NCBI RefSeq assembly: GCF_041053105.1
Contig: NZ_CP163444.1
Location: 7,038,501-7,102,500 of the forward strand
DNA length: 64,000 nt
DNA from: Streptomyces sp. R44
GTDB lineage: Bacteria; Actinomycetota; Actinomycetes; Streptomycetales; Streptomycetaceae
Direction of reading: 5' to 3'
Under the pieces are notes generated by a model, which was not told the DNA's origin, did not search any database, and saw only the letters and a list, made by a program, of their open reading frames with translations. Positions 16,997-25,293 of the stretch are shown in pieces. Numbering within the stretch: the first letter of the stretch is position 1; each line of letters begins with the position of its first letter. The position numbers and the translations under genes are program-made.

Positions 16997-17037
16997 GTCG
17001 TCCCCGCACACGCCCGATCGGGGTGTACGGGGACGAC
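16997..17037. terminator. intrinsic terminator downstream of tex
   Basis: GTCGTCCCCG (16997-17006) pairs with CGGGGACGAC (17028-17037), with further nested pairing (ACACgCCCGATCGGGgTGT) inside, giving a long hairpin 40 bases beyond the tex stop. Confidence 0.7.
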
Positions 17038-17076
17038 TCCGGCAGTCCGGTCGGAAACCGCCTCCGACCTGCGGTT

Positions 17077-19515
17077 CTATCGGCGCTTGCCGCCGCCTTC
17101 GCCGAGCAGGCCGGCCTTGCGGAGGGCGTCGGCCATCGCGCTGTTGGCGGGCGCGGGAGCCGTCGAGCGGTCCCGGCCGCCGCGGTCGTTCCGGTTGCCG
17201 CCCCGGTCCCCGCGGTCGTTCCTGTTCCCGCCCTCGGCCCGGCGGCCGCCGCCCTGACGCTGCTGCGGCGGACGGCCGGAGCGCTCGCCGCGGTCGCCGC
17301 GGTCGCCCCGGTCGCGCCGGGGCGCGCCGCCCTGGCCGTCGGCGCCCGGCTCGTCGTCGAGCCGCAGCGTCAGCGAGATCCGCTTGCGCGGGACGTCCAC
17401 GTCCAGGACCTTCACCTTGACCACGTCGCCGGGCTTCACCACGTCGCGCGGGTCCTTGACGAAGGTCTTCGACATCGCCGACACATGGACCAGACCGTCC
17501 TGGTGCACACCGACGTCCACGAACGCGCCGAACGCGGCCACGTTGGTGACGACGCCCTCCAGGACCATCCCGGACTCCAGGTCGCCGATCTTCTCGACGC
17601 CCTCCTTGAAGGTCGCCGTGCGGAACGCCGGACGCGGGTCGCGGCCCGGCTTCTCCAGCTCGCGCAGGATGTCCGTCACCGTCGGCAGACCGAAGGTCTC
17701 GTCGACGAAGTCGTTCGCCCGCAGCGAGCGCAGCGCGCCCGTGTCGCCGATCAGGGCCGCGACCTCGCCGCCCGTCGCCTTCACCATCCGGCGCACCACC
17801 GGGTAAGCCTCCGGGTGTACCGCCGAGGCGTCGAGCGGGTCCTCGCCGCCCCGGATGCGCAGGAAGCCCGCGCACTGCTCGTACGCCTTCGGGCCGAGCC
17901 GCGCCACGTCCTTGAGCGCCTTGCGGGAGCGGAAGGGGCCGTTGGCGTCGCGGTGCGCGACGATGTTCTCGGCGAGGCCGCCGCTGATGCCCGAGACCCG
18001 CGAAAGCAGCGGCGCCGAGGCGGTGTTGACGTCCACGCCGACGCCGTTCACACAGTCCTCGACCACCGCGTCGAGCGAGCGCGAGAGCTTCACCTCGGCC
18101 AGGTCGTGCTGGTACTGGCCGACGCCGATGGACTTCGGGTCGATCTTCACCAGCTCCGCGAGCGGGTCCTGGAGCCGCCGGGCGATGGAGACGGCGCCGC
18201 GCAAGGACACGTCCAGGCCCGGGAGTTCCTGCGAGGCGAAGGCGGAGGCCGAGTAGACCGAGGCGCCGGCCTCCGAGACCATCACCTTGGTGAGCTGCAA
18301 CTCGGGGTGCTTGGCGAGGAGTTCGGCCGCCAGCTTGTCGGTCTCGCGGGAGGCCGTGCCGTTGCCGATCGCGATCAGCTCGACCGCGTGCTCCTTCGCG
18401 AGCCGCGCCAGCTTCTCCAGCGCCTGGTCCCACTTGTTGGCGGGGACGTGCGGGTAGATCGTGTCGGTCGCGACGACCTTGCCGGTCGCGTCGACGACGG
18501 CGACCTTCACGCCCGTACGGAAACCGGGGTCGAGCCCGAGCGTCGCCCGGGTGCCGGCCGGGGCGGCGAGCAGCAGGTCCCGCAGGTTCGCCGCGAAGAC
18601 CCGGACCGCCTCGTCCTCGGCGGCCGTCCGCAGCCGCAGCCGCAGGTCGATCCCGAGGTGCACCAGGATGCGGGTCCGCCAGGCCCAGCGGACCGTGTCC
18701 TGCAGCCACTTGTCACCGGGGCGGCCACGGTCGGCGACGCCGAAGCGGCCCGCGACGATCCCCTCGTACGAGGAAGGACCCTCCGTGGGCTCCTCCGGCT
18801 CCAGCTCCAGGCTGAGGGCGTCCTCCTTCTCGCCGCGCAGCATGGCGAGCACCCGGTGCGAGGGCAGCGCGGTGAAGGGCTCGGCGAAGTCGAAGTAGTC
18901 GGCGAACTTCGCTCCCGCCTCCTCCTGGCCCTCGCGCACCTTCGCCACCAGCCGTCCGCGGCCCCACATGCGCTCGCGCAGCTCGCCGATGAGGTCGGCG
19001 TCCTCGGAGAACTTCTCGGCGAGGATCGCCCGCGCGCCCTCCAGGGCCGCCGCGGCGTCCGCGACGCCCTTGTCGCCGTCCACGAAGGCCGCGGCGGCGG
19101 CCGCCGGCTCGACGGACGGATCGGCGAGCAGCCCCTCGGCCAGCGGCTCCAGACCGGCCTCGCGGGCGATCTGCGCCTTGGTCCGGCGCTTGGGCTTGAA
19201 GGGCAGGTAGATGTCCTCCAGGCGCGCCTTGGTGTCGGCCGCCCGCAGGGCCGCCTCCAGCTCCTCCGTCAGCTTGCCCTGCTCGCGGACCGAGTCGAGG
19301 ATCGCCGACCGGCGGTCCTCCAGCTCGCGCAGATAGCGCAGCCGCTCCTCCAGGGTGCGCAGCTGCGCGTCGTCGAGCATCTCGGTCGCTTCCTTGCGGT
19401 AGCGCGCGATGAACGGCACGGTCGAACCGCCGTCGAGGAGCTCGACGGCTGCCTTCACCTGTCGCTCGCGTACGCCGAGCTCCTCGGCGATCCTTGCTTC
19501 GATGGACGTCGTCAC
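17077..19515 (-). CDS. tex: Tex family RNA-binding transcription accessory protein
   Basis: An 812-residue protein starting [15 protein letters not shown], with the Tex order: N-terminal helical HTH-like region ([15 protein letters not shown]), YqgF/RuvX-like nuclease fold ([17 protein letters not shown]), helix-hairpin-helix motifs ([20 protein letters not shown]), and an S1 domain ([20 protein letters not shown]) near residues 640-710. The C-terminal ~90 residues are an Arg/Gly/Asn/Asp-rich disordered tail typical of actinomycete Tex and likely to bind RNA. The GTG at 19515 is preferred to the TTG at 19545, matching the usual start of the family. Tex influences transcription and is generally essential or fitness-related. 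Confidence 0.95.
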   Translation of the reverse strand: MTTSIEARIAEELGVRERQVKAAVELLDGGSTVPFIARYRKEATEMLDDAQLRTLEERLRYLRELEDRRSAILDSVREQGKLTEELEAALRAADTKARLEDIYLPFKPKRRTKAQIAREAGLEPLAEGLLADPSVEPAAAAAAFVDGDKGVADAAAALEGARAILAEKFSEDADLIGELRERMWGRGRLVAKVREGQEEAGAKFADYFDFAEPFTALPSHRVLAMLRGEKEDALSLELEPEEPTEGPSSYEGIVAGRFGVADRGRPGDKWLQDTVRWAWRTRILVHLGIDLRLRLRTAAEDEAVRVFAANLRDLLLAAPAGTRATLGLDPGFRTGVKVAVVDATGKVVATDTIYPHVPANKWDQALEKLARLAKEHAVELIAIGNGTASRETDKLAAELLAKHPELQLTKVMVSEAGASVYSASAFASQELPGLDVSLRGAVSIARRLQDPLAELVKIDPKSIGVGQYQHDLAEVKLSRSLDAVVEDCVNGVGVDVNTASAPLLSRVSGISGGLAENIVAHRDANGPFRSRKALKDVARLGPKAYEQCAGFLRIRGGEDPLDASAVHPEAYPVVRRMVKATGGEVAALIGDTGALRSLRANDFVDETFGLPTVTDILRELEKPGRDPRPAFRTATFKEGVEKIGDLESGMVLEGVVTNVAAFGAFVDVGVHQDGLVHVSAMSKTFVKDPRDVVKPGDVVKVKVLDVDVPRKRISLTLRLDDEPGADGQGGAPRRDRGDRGDRGERSGRPPQQRQGGGRRAEGGNRNDRGDRGGNRNDRGGRDRSTAPAPANSAMADALRKAGLLGEGGGKRR

Positions 19516-19624
19516 GGTGTCCCGACTCGCCTTCTCGTGCCTCAAGCTTGCGAGTGCATTCTGCCGGGTCGGTCACCCGGACGCGGTAACCGACCCGTCC
19601 CGCGCGCGTCCCCGGCCCGGGAAC

Positions 19625-20491
19625 TCAGCCCTTGCCGACCAGGTCCGCGGGGAAGGCGCCCGCGCCGGCCGCCGCGAACAGGAAGCCGCGGCCCAGCTCG
19701 GTGAGCCGCTCGACGCCGGCCGCGCCCAGGTGCTCGTACGGGGCGGAGTCGAGCCGGTCGGTGTGGTCCTCCAGCTCGGCGCGCAGGGCCGTGCCCGACT
19801 CCGTCAGCTCGCCGTCGGCGTCGAGCAGCCCGCGCTCGCGCAGCCGCTCCACCGCCGCGTCCCAGTCGGCCCGCCGCCAGCCGCGCGTGCCGAGGACCCA
19901 GCGCGGGGCCATGCCCTTGCCGGTGGCGGTGTGCGAGGCGAGGGCCTCGACGGGGTCGAGCCCGGCGGAGAGCAGCGCCGTGAGGTGGCCGTCGCCCCGG
20001 TGCTCGCGGAGCAGGGTGGCGGCGTACCAGTACGCGAGGTGGGGCTGCTCGGGCACCGGCAGGTCGGCGTTGGCCGAGTAGAGCGGCCGGGCGTGCCGGG
20101 TGCAGGCCTCGGTGGCGCGCAGGGCGAGCTCCGCCGCCTCGGCCATCTCCGCGGAGGCGACGGCCTCGTCGCCCAGCAGCCGGCGCAGGGTCGCGTCGGC
20201 CGTCCGCAGCCGCGCGTCGAGGACCTCGGCGGGGGAGGCGGTCTCCCAGACGGCCGGGAGGTGCCCGGAGAGGAACGCGTGGCTGTAGTTGTAGAAGGTC
20301 GCGGCGATCGTGCCCGCGCCCACCGCGCCGAGCGCGGCGCTCCGCGCGGCGAGCCGCATCGCGCTCGGGTCGGTGAATCCGAGGGCGCCGAACTCGCGGT
20401 CCAGGTCGGGCGAGAAGTACAGCGTGGAGTGGATCGGGTTGAGGGCGTTGTGGCAGCGGCGGCCCGCGCGCGGGGGAAGAGCAGTCGTCAT
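19625..20491 (-). CDS. SCO6745-family protein (helix-turn-helix-like)
   Basis: A 288-residue, mostly alpha-helical protein. It begins MTTALPPRAGRRCHNALNPIHST, followed by YFSPDLDREFGALGF, which resembles a family common in Streptomyces near this locus (named after SCO6745). The C-terminal ~90 residues (WDAAVERLRERGLLDADGEL) look like a MarR-type winged helix, while the N-terminal ~190 residues are a helical bundle. No catalytic residues recognised. A perfect TetR-type palindrome sits 13 bases upstream of the start codon. Confidence 0.75.
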   Translation of the reverse strand: MTTALPPRAGRRCHNALNPIHSTLYFSPDLDREFGALGFTDPSAMRLAARSAALGAVGAGTIAATFYNYSHAFLSGHLPAVWETASPAEVLDARLRTADATLRRLLGDEAVASAEMAEAAELALRATEACTRHARPLYSANADLPVPEQPHLAYWYAATLLREHRGDGHLTALLSAGLDPVEALASHTATGKGMAPRWVLGTRGWRRADWDAAVERLRERGLLDADGELTESGTALRAELEDHTDRLDSAPYEHLGAAGVERLTELGRGFLFAAAGAGAFPADLVGKG

Positions 20492-20503
20492 GGAACCGAA
20501 CGT

Positions 20504-20519
20504 TACCGACTGGTCGGTA
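20504..20519. promoter_or_regulatory. TetR-type operator palindrome TACCGAC-TG-GTCGGTA
   Basis: A perfect 16-bp inverted repeat in the 127-base gap between the divergent SCO6745-family and GlxA-type genes, right against the former's start. The ACCGAC/GTCGGT arm type is common for TetR-family sites; no TetR gene is adjacent. Confidence 0.5.
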
Positions 20520-20618
20520 CGACGGGAACAGTCGGGCCCGGCAGGCTGCCGTCGGCAGGGCAGAAAAGGTGGGTTACCCGTCGTTGCGGACGCCACCCGC
20601 CCTGCCGAGGATGGAGAC

Positions 20619-21590
20619 ATGCCCCAGCGCCCCGTCCTCGTCGTCCTCTTCGACGACGTCCAGAGCCTCGACGTCACCGGCCCCGTCGAGGTGTTCGCCG
20701 GTGCCGCCCGCGCCGCCGGGGACCCGTCCGCCTACCCGATCCGCACCGCCTCCCTGGACGGCGGGCCGGTCCGTACGCACAGCGGTCTGCGCCTGCTCCC
20801 CGACACCGACCTCGGCACCGCGCTCGCCGACGGACCCCCGCACACCCTCGTCGTCCCCGGCGGCGAAGGCACCCGCGCACCCGACCCGGCCCTGATCGAC
20901 TGGCTGCGCGTCCACGCCCCGCGGGCCGAGCGCCTGGTCTCCGTCTGCACCGGGGCGCTGCTCCTCGCCGAGGCCGGGCTCCTCGACGGACACCGGGCCA
21001 CCACCCACTGGATCGCCTGCGACCACCTCGCCCGCCGCTACCCCGGGGTCGACGTGGACCCCGACCCCATCTTCGTACGGGACGGGCGGCTCGCCACCTC
21101 CGCCGGCGTCACCGCCGGCATCGACCTGGCCCTCGCCCTCGTCGAGGAGGACCTCGGCCGTGACGTCGCCCTCACCGTCGCCCGCCACCTGGTCGTCTTC
21201 CTGCGCCGCCCCGGCAACCAGGCCCAGTTCAGCGCCCAGTTGTCCGCCCAGACCGCGCGCAGGGAGCCGCTGCGGGACCTCCAGGCCTGGATCACCGAGC
21301 ATCCCGAGGCGGACCTCTCCGTCGAGTCGCTGGCCGCCCGCGCCCGGCTCTCGCCCCGCCACTTCGCCCGCGCCTTCCACGCGGAGACCGGCATCCCACC
21401 CGGCCGCTATGTCGACCGGGTCCGCCTCGAACACGCCCGCCGCCTCCTGGAGGAGACCTCGCGCGGCGTCGAGGAGGTCGCCCGCACCTCCGGCTACGGC
21501 ACGCCCGAGGCCATGCGCCGCGCCTTCCTGAAAACCCTGGGGACGGGCCCGGCGGAGTACCGCCGCCGCTTCCACGCGGTCCTGCCCTGA
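20619..21590 (+). CDS. GlxA family transcriptional regulator (DJ-1/PfpI + AraC)
   Basis: A 323-residue two-domain protein. Residues 1-190 form a DJ-1/PfpI domain (VLVVLFDDVQSLDVTGPVEVF; Cys in SVCTGALLLAEAG); residues ~220-320 are an AraC-type double HTH (LSVESLAARARLSPRHFARAF; VEEVARTSGYGTPEAMRRAF). Members of this family regulate diverse catabolic or stress genes; the DJ-1 part is thought to sense a ligand. The next gene encodes a free DJ-1 protein of the same subgroup and is a likely target. Confidence 0.9.
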   Translation: MPQRPVLVVLFDDVQSLDVTGPVEVFAGAARAAGDPSAYPIRTASLDGGPVRTHSGLRLLPDTDLGTALADGPPHTLVVPGGEGTRAPDPALIDWLRVHAPRAERLVSVCTGALLLAEAGLLDGHRATTHWIACDHLARRYPGVDVDPDPIFVRDGRLATSAGVTAGIDLALALVEEDLGRDVALTVARHLVVFLRRPGNQAQFSAQLSAQTARREPLRDLQAWITEHPEADLSVESLAARARLSPRHFARAFHAETGIPPGRYVDRVRLEHARRLLEETSRGVEEVARTSGYGTPEAMRRAFLKTLGTGPAEYRRRFHAVLP

Positions 21591-21747
21591 CCGTCCGCCC
21601 ACGCCGTCGTCGGCCTCTGCCGTCGCCAGTCGACCTGGTGTCGATCAAGCGCCGTCCGGAGATCCCTTCGTGGATCGACCCTTCGCCCGGGGACCCCCTG
21701 GTCGATCGGGCCCGCCACCGACGTTCCCACCTACCGAGAGGAACCCC

Positions 21748-22386
21748 GTGCAGATCGCCGTCCTGCTCTACGACCGCTTCACCACCCTCGACGCCGTCGG
21801 CCCCTACGAGCTGCTCGCCCGTCTCCCCGGTGCCGAGACCGTCTTCGTGGCCAAGGAGGCCGGGCCGGTCCGCAACGACCAGGGGAGTCTCGCGCTCGTC
21901 GCCGACCGGTCCCTCGCCGAGGTCCCGCGGCCGGACATCGTCCTGGTGCCCGGCGGCCCCGACGCGAGGGTCGCCATGGACGACCCGGAGATCCTCGACT
22001 GGCTCCGTACCGCCGACGCCACCAGCACCTGGACCACCTCCGTCTGCACCGGCTCGCTCGTCCTCGCCTCGGCGGGCCTCCTGAAGGACCGCCGGGCGAC
22101 CACCCACTGGCTCGCCTTCGACGAACTGCGGGCGCTCGGCGTCGAGCCCACCGGCGAGCGGGTCGTCTTCGACGGCAAGTACGTCACGGCCGCCGGCGTC
22201 TCCTCCGGCATCGACATGGCGCTGCACCTGCTCGGCCGGATCGCCGGCGACGAGACCGCCCAGACGATCCAGCTGCTCACCGAGTACGACCCGCAGCCGC
22301 CGTACGACGCCGGCTCCCCCGAGAAGGCCCCGGCCGCGATCGTCGCGCACTGGCGCGGCCAGAAGGTGCCGGTACGGGAGGGCTGA
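21748..22386 (+). CDS. DJ-1/PfpI family protein (isonitrile hydratase-like)
   Basis: A 212-residue single-domain DJ-1/PfpI protein with VLLYDRFTTLDAVGPYELL, VLVPGGPDARV and the nucleophile-type Cys in TSVCTGSLVLASAGLL. Isonitrile hydratases belong to this group and convert isonitriles to N-formamides. The assignment to that activity is tentative because many relatives are uncharacterised. The GTG at 21748 follows a GAGAGGA site. The 157-base gap to the GlxA-type regulator allows its own promoter. Confidence 0.8.
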   Translation: MQIAVLLYDRFTTLDAVGPYELLARLPGAETVFVAKEAGPVRNDQGSLALVADRSLAEVPRPDIVLVPGGPDARVAMDDPEILDWLRTADATSTWTTSVCTGSLVLASAGLLKDRRATTHWLAFDELRALGVEPTGERVVFDGKYVTAAGVSSGIDMALHLLGRIAGDETAQTIQLLTEYDPQPPYDAGSPEKAPAAIVAHWRGQKVPVREG

Positions 22387-22389
22387 GCC

Positions 22390-23133
22390 TCAGAGCCCGT
22401 AGGTGAAGCGGGGCGCGCGGCGCTCCAGGAAGGCGGCGACACCCTCGGCGGTGTCGCCGCTGCCGCGTGCCTGCTCCGCCCAGTGCTCGTCCCGGTCGAG
22501 CCGCCCGTCGGCGAACTCCTTGGCCGCCGCCTGGGTGAGCAGCGAGCGGGAGGCGAGCAGCCGGGCGAACTCGGCCACCCGCTTGTCCAGCGCGCCCGCC
22601 GGGTGCAGCTCGTCCACGAAGCCCGTCCGCAGCGCCCGCTCCGCGTCCATCAACTCACCGGAGAACAGCAGGTACTTGGCGGTCGAGGGCCCGACCAGGG
22701 CGGTGAGCCTGCGGGTCGAGGAGGACGGGTAGACGATGCCGAGCTTCGAGGGCGTGATCCCGAAGCGGGCGCCCTCCTCGGCGAAGCGCAGGTCGCAGGC
22801 GGCGGCGAGCTGGCTGCCGCCCCCGACACAGAAGCCCCGCACCGCGGCGAGGCTCGGCTTGGGGAAGGCCGCGAGCGCGTCCTCGGCCCGTACCGCGAGG
22901 GTCTGCTGCTCGTCGCCCGGCTCCCGCAGCCCCGCGATGTCCGCCCCGGCGCAGAACGTGTCGCCCTCGCCGGTGAGCACCAGGACCCGGACGGCGGGGT
23001 CGGCGGCGAGCCGCTCCAGGACGCCGGGCAGGGCACGCCACATTCCGGCGCTCATGGCGTTGCGCTTGGCGGGGTTGGCGATGACGACGGTGGCGATCCC
23101 GTCCGTGACGCTTTCCTTCAGCTGCGGCTCCAT
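22390..23133 (-). CDS. enoyl-CoA hydratase/isomerase family protein
   Basis: A 247-residue crotonase-fold protein: NPAKRNAMSAGMWRAL, oxyanion-hole residues in FCAGADIAGL and GFCVGGGSQLA, then PSSSTRRLTALVG. It would hydrate or isomerise enoyl-CoA in fatty acid or related acyl-CoA breakdown. One expected catalytic Glu is not obvious in the GITPSKLGIVYP segment, so the exact reaction is open. The ATG at 23133 gives the usual family length. It faces the DJ-1 gene tail to tail with 3 bases between. Confidence 0.88.
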   Translation of the reverse strand: MEPQLKESVTDGIATVVIANPAKRNAMSAGMWRALPGVLERLAADPAVRVLVLTGEGDTFCAGADIAGLREPGDEQQTLAVRAEDALAAFPKPSLAAVRGFCVGGGSQLAAACDLRFAEEGARFGITPSKLGIVYPSSSTRRLTALVGPSTAKYLLFSGELMDAERALRTGFVDELHPAGALDKRVAEFARLLASRSLLTQAAAKEFADGRLDRDEHWAEQARGSGDTAEGVAAFLERRAPRFTYGL

Positions 23134-23199
23134 GGGCCGGATGCTATCCACCGGACCCGAACGTACGATCAGGAAGGGGTCGCTCCGAGGAGGCACCAC

Positions 23200-23865
23200 A
23201 TGGCCGAGGACGCCCGCGGGACGGATGCCGACCCGAACCCGGTCCGGGAGATGAGGCGCGAGGGGAAGAAGCTCAGCCGCAGCTTCAGCCGGCTGGCCGT
23301 GCTCGGCTTCCTGCTCGTGCTCGGCGGAGTCGTGGGTCTCGTCTACACGGCCGCCGCCACGCTGACCTCGATGCTGCTCTTCGGCTGGCTGCTGCTCATC
23401 GGCGGTGTGGTGGGTCTCCTCCAGGCCATCCAGTCGCGCGGCACCAGCTACTTCTGGCTCGCGGCGGTGGTGGCGGCGCTGAACATCGCCGCCGGTGTCG
23501 TGGTCATCCGTCACCCGGAGGGCTCGGCGGAGGCGCTGACGCTGTTCGCCGCCCTGCTGTTCCTCACCGGCGGGCTGTTCCGTCTGGTCGGCAGTGTGGT
23601 GGTGCGCGGGCCGCAGTTCGGCTGGACGCTGCTCCAGGGGGCCTTCGGTCTGCTGCTCGGTCTGCTGGTCCTGTTCGACTGGCCGCACAGCAGTCTGTAC
23701 GTCCTCGGCGTCTTCTTCTCGCTGGCCCTGCTCTTCGACGGTCTGGGCCTGATCGCGATCGGGGTGGGCGGGCGGCGGATCGTCAGTATGGTGACCCCGT
23801 CGGCAGCGGCCAAGGGCCCATTTCCAGAGTCCTCAGAAACCGGACAGGAACAGTCGAACAACTGA
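23200..23865 (+). CDS. HdeD/DUF308 family membrane protein
   Basis: A 221-residue protein with a charged cytoplasmic N terminus and six predicted membrane helices, arranged as three repeats of the DUF308 hairpin (FGWLLLIGGVVGLLQAI; ALLFLTGGLFRLVGS; SLALLFDGLGLIAIGV). HdeD in E. coli is linked to acid resistance; in actinobacteria the role is not known. The ATG at 23200 is preceded by GAGGAGG. It diverges from the enoyl-CoA hydratase gene. Confidence 0.85.
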   Translation: MAEDARGTDADPNPVREMRREGKKLSRSFSRLAVLGFLLVLGGVVGLVYTAAATLTSMLLFGWLLLIGGVVGLLQAIQSRGTSYFWLAAVVAALNIAAGVVVIRHPEGSAEALTLFAALLFLTGGLFRLVGSVVVRGPQFGWTLLQGAFGLLLGLLVLFDWPHSSLYVLGVFFSLALLFDGLGLIAIGVGGRRIVSMVTPSAAAKGPFPESSETGQEQSNN

Positions 23866-23959
23866 CGTTGGCATACTCAGCCGATCAGAAGGCGGCCGAT
23901 AAGTGTCGACTTCTGGTCAGTAGGCCGGTCCGCCCGCGCGCATTGCCAAGACTCGATCC

Positions 23960-24448
23960 GTGGCGAGAATCGAGCACGAGGGTGGGAACGGGACCGTGGA
24001 GACCCACGGAGGCGTCCCCGCCCGGCAACCGTCCTACGAAGGAGTCTGGCGCTTCACCGCTGCAGCGGTCGACGTCTCCGTCCCGCAGGCCCGGCACGCC
24101 GTACGCGACCTGCTGGTCCGCCAGGGCGTCCCCGTCCATGAGGAGATCATGGACGGCCTGCTGCTGATCGTCTCCGAGCTGGTGACCAACGCCGTGCGGC
24201 ACGCGGCGCTGCTCTCCCCCGAGATAGCGGTGGAGGTCGCGATCGGCCCCGAGTGGGTCAGGGTGTCCGTCGAGGACAACCACCCCTACCGCCCCAAGGC
24301 ACTGGAGGCGGACTGGGGGCAGACCGGCGGCCGTGGGCTCCTCCTCGTCCGCGAGATCGCCCAGGAGGCCGGCGGCGCCTGCGACGTCGAGCACACCGCG
24401 AGCGGCGGGAAGATCATCTGGGCGGCGCTGCCCCTCGGGCCCGTGTGA
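23960..24448 (+). CDS. ATP-binding anti-sigma-type regulator (HATPase_c)
   Basis: A 162-residue single-domain GHKL ATPase of the RsbW/SpoIIAB type common in Streptomyces. The N box reads ELVTNAVRHA, followed by VRVSVEDNHPY and the G-box GGRGLLLVREIA. Such proteins act as anti-sigma factors or partner-switch kinases, binding a sigma factor and phosphorylating an antagonist; no partner is encoded nearby. The start may be the GTG at 23960 or the GTG at 23996, which has a better GGGA site. A strong terminator follows. Confidence 0.85.
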   Translation: MARIEHEGGNGTVETHGGVPARQPSYEGVWRFTAAAVDVSVPQARHAVRDLLVRQGVPVHEEIMDGLLLIVSELVTNAVRHAALLSPEIAVEVAIGPEWVRVSVEDNHPYRPKALEADWGQTGGRGLLLVREIAQEAGGACDVEHTASGGKIIWAALPLGPV

Positions 24449-24473
24449 CGGTTCCCGGGAGGCGCACGGCGGG

Positions 24474-24514
24474 AAGGCCCCGGCCCCGATGGCACCGGGG
24501 CCGGGAGGCGCCTT
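24474..24514. terminator. intrinsic terminator between convergent genes
   Basis: CCCGGCCCCG (24479-24488) pairs perfectly with CGGGGCCGGG (24496-24505), with an outer AAGGC/GCCTT extension. It lies between the anti-sigma-type gene and idi. Confidence 0.75.
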
Positions 24515-24520
24515 CGGTGG

Positions 24521-25141
24521 TCACCAGCCGCCGGTCGGACCCGTCAGCTCCCTGATCGCCGGACGCGCCGCGTCCAGGACCGTCATGAACCAGGCCGAGA
24601 AGGGCACGGCGGCGTGCCGCGCGACCAGCTCGTCGGCGGTCACGAAGGCGGTGGACTCGATCTCCTCCGGGTCCGGCCGCGGATCGGCCTGCACCAGGCC
24701 GACGAAGAGGTGGTTGAACTCCTGCTCCACCAGGCCCGAGGCCGGGTCCGGGTGGTTGTAGCGGACGGTGCCGGCCTCCGCGAGCAGCGTCGGCGAGACG
24801 CCCAGCTCCTCGAAGGTGCGCCGGGCCGCCGCGGCGAACGGCGCCTCGCCCGGGTACGGGTGGCCGCAGCAGGTGTTCGACCAGACGCCGGGGGAGTGGT
24901 ACTTGCCGAGCGCCCGCCGCTGGAGCAGCAGCCGGCCCGACTCGTCGAAGAGGAAGACGGAGAAGGCGCGGTGCAGCTGACCCGGCGCCTGGTGCGCGGC
25001 GAGCTTCTCCGCGGTGCCGATGGTCCTTCCCTCCTCGTCGACCAGTTCGAGCATGATCGGCGCCGGGACTCCGGACGGCTGGACGCCGTTCGACGCGGTC
25101 TCCGGCGAGATCTGAGCCGCGGTGGCTGGTGTGATCGGCAT
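24521..25141 (-). CDS. idi: isopentenyl-diphosphate delta-isomerase, type I
   Basis: A 206-residue Nudix-fold enzyme that interconverts IPP and DMAPP. Visible motifs are VFLFDESGRLLLQRRA, YHSPGVWSNTCCGHP with the active-site Cys, RRTFEELG of the Nudix helix, and VEQEFNHLFVG carrying the catalytic Glu. The ATG at 25141 is chosen because AAGGA lies 5 bases upstream; ATG 25147 is less well placed. It sits about 11 kb before the hopanoid operon, and in Streptomyces idi commonly lies near those genes, so supplying DMAPP for squalene synthesis is a reasonable inference. Confidence 0.93.
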   Translation of the reverse strand: MPITPATAAQISPETASNGVQPSGVPAPIMLELVDEEGRTIGTAEKLAAHQAPGQLHRAFSVFLFDESGRLLLQRRALGKYHSPGVWSNTCCGHPYPGEAPFAAAARRTFEELGVSPTLLAEAGTVRYNHPDPASGLVEQEFNHLFVGLVQADPRPDPEEIESTAFVTADELVARHAAVPFSAWFMTVLDAARPAIRELTGPTGGW

Positions 25142-25233
25142 ACCCATCCTTCGCTTCGGTCCTCGGCCCGGTGGGGCCACCACAGTCTGCCGTACAAAAC
25201 CGGCTTGTCCGTACTTCAGCGGCCGGACGTGGC

Positions 25234-25274
25234 CGCTCCCACCGCACCGGAGTACAGCCGGTGCGGTGGGAGCG
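25234..25274. terminator. strong intrinsic terminator
   Basis: A 17-bp perfect stem (25234-25250 with 25258-25274, CGCTCCCACCGCACCGG type arms) around a 7-base loop, 20 bases beyond the stop of the methyltransferase-acetyltransferase gene. Confidence 0.8.
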
Positions 25275-25293
25275 GGAGCGGCTCAATCGGGCA

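Noticed and set aside
21636..21712. Three GTCGATC/GATCGAC words upstream of the DJ-1 gene
   Set aside because: Irregular spacing and orientation and a common 7-mer in such DNA; not enough for an AraC-type site.
24414..25286. Minus-strand frame overlapping idi
   Set aside because: Arg/Gly/Ala-rich shadow; the idi frame contains all catalytic motifs.
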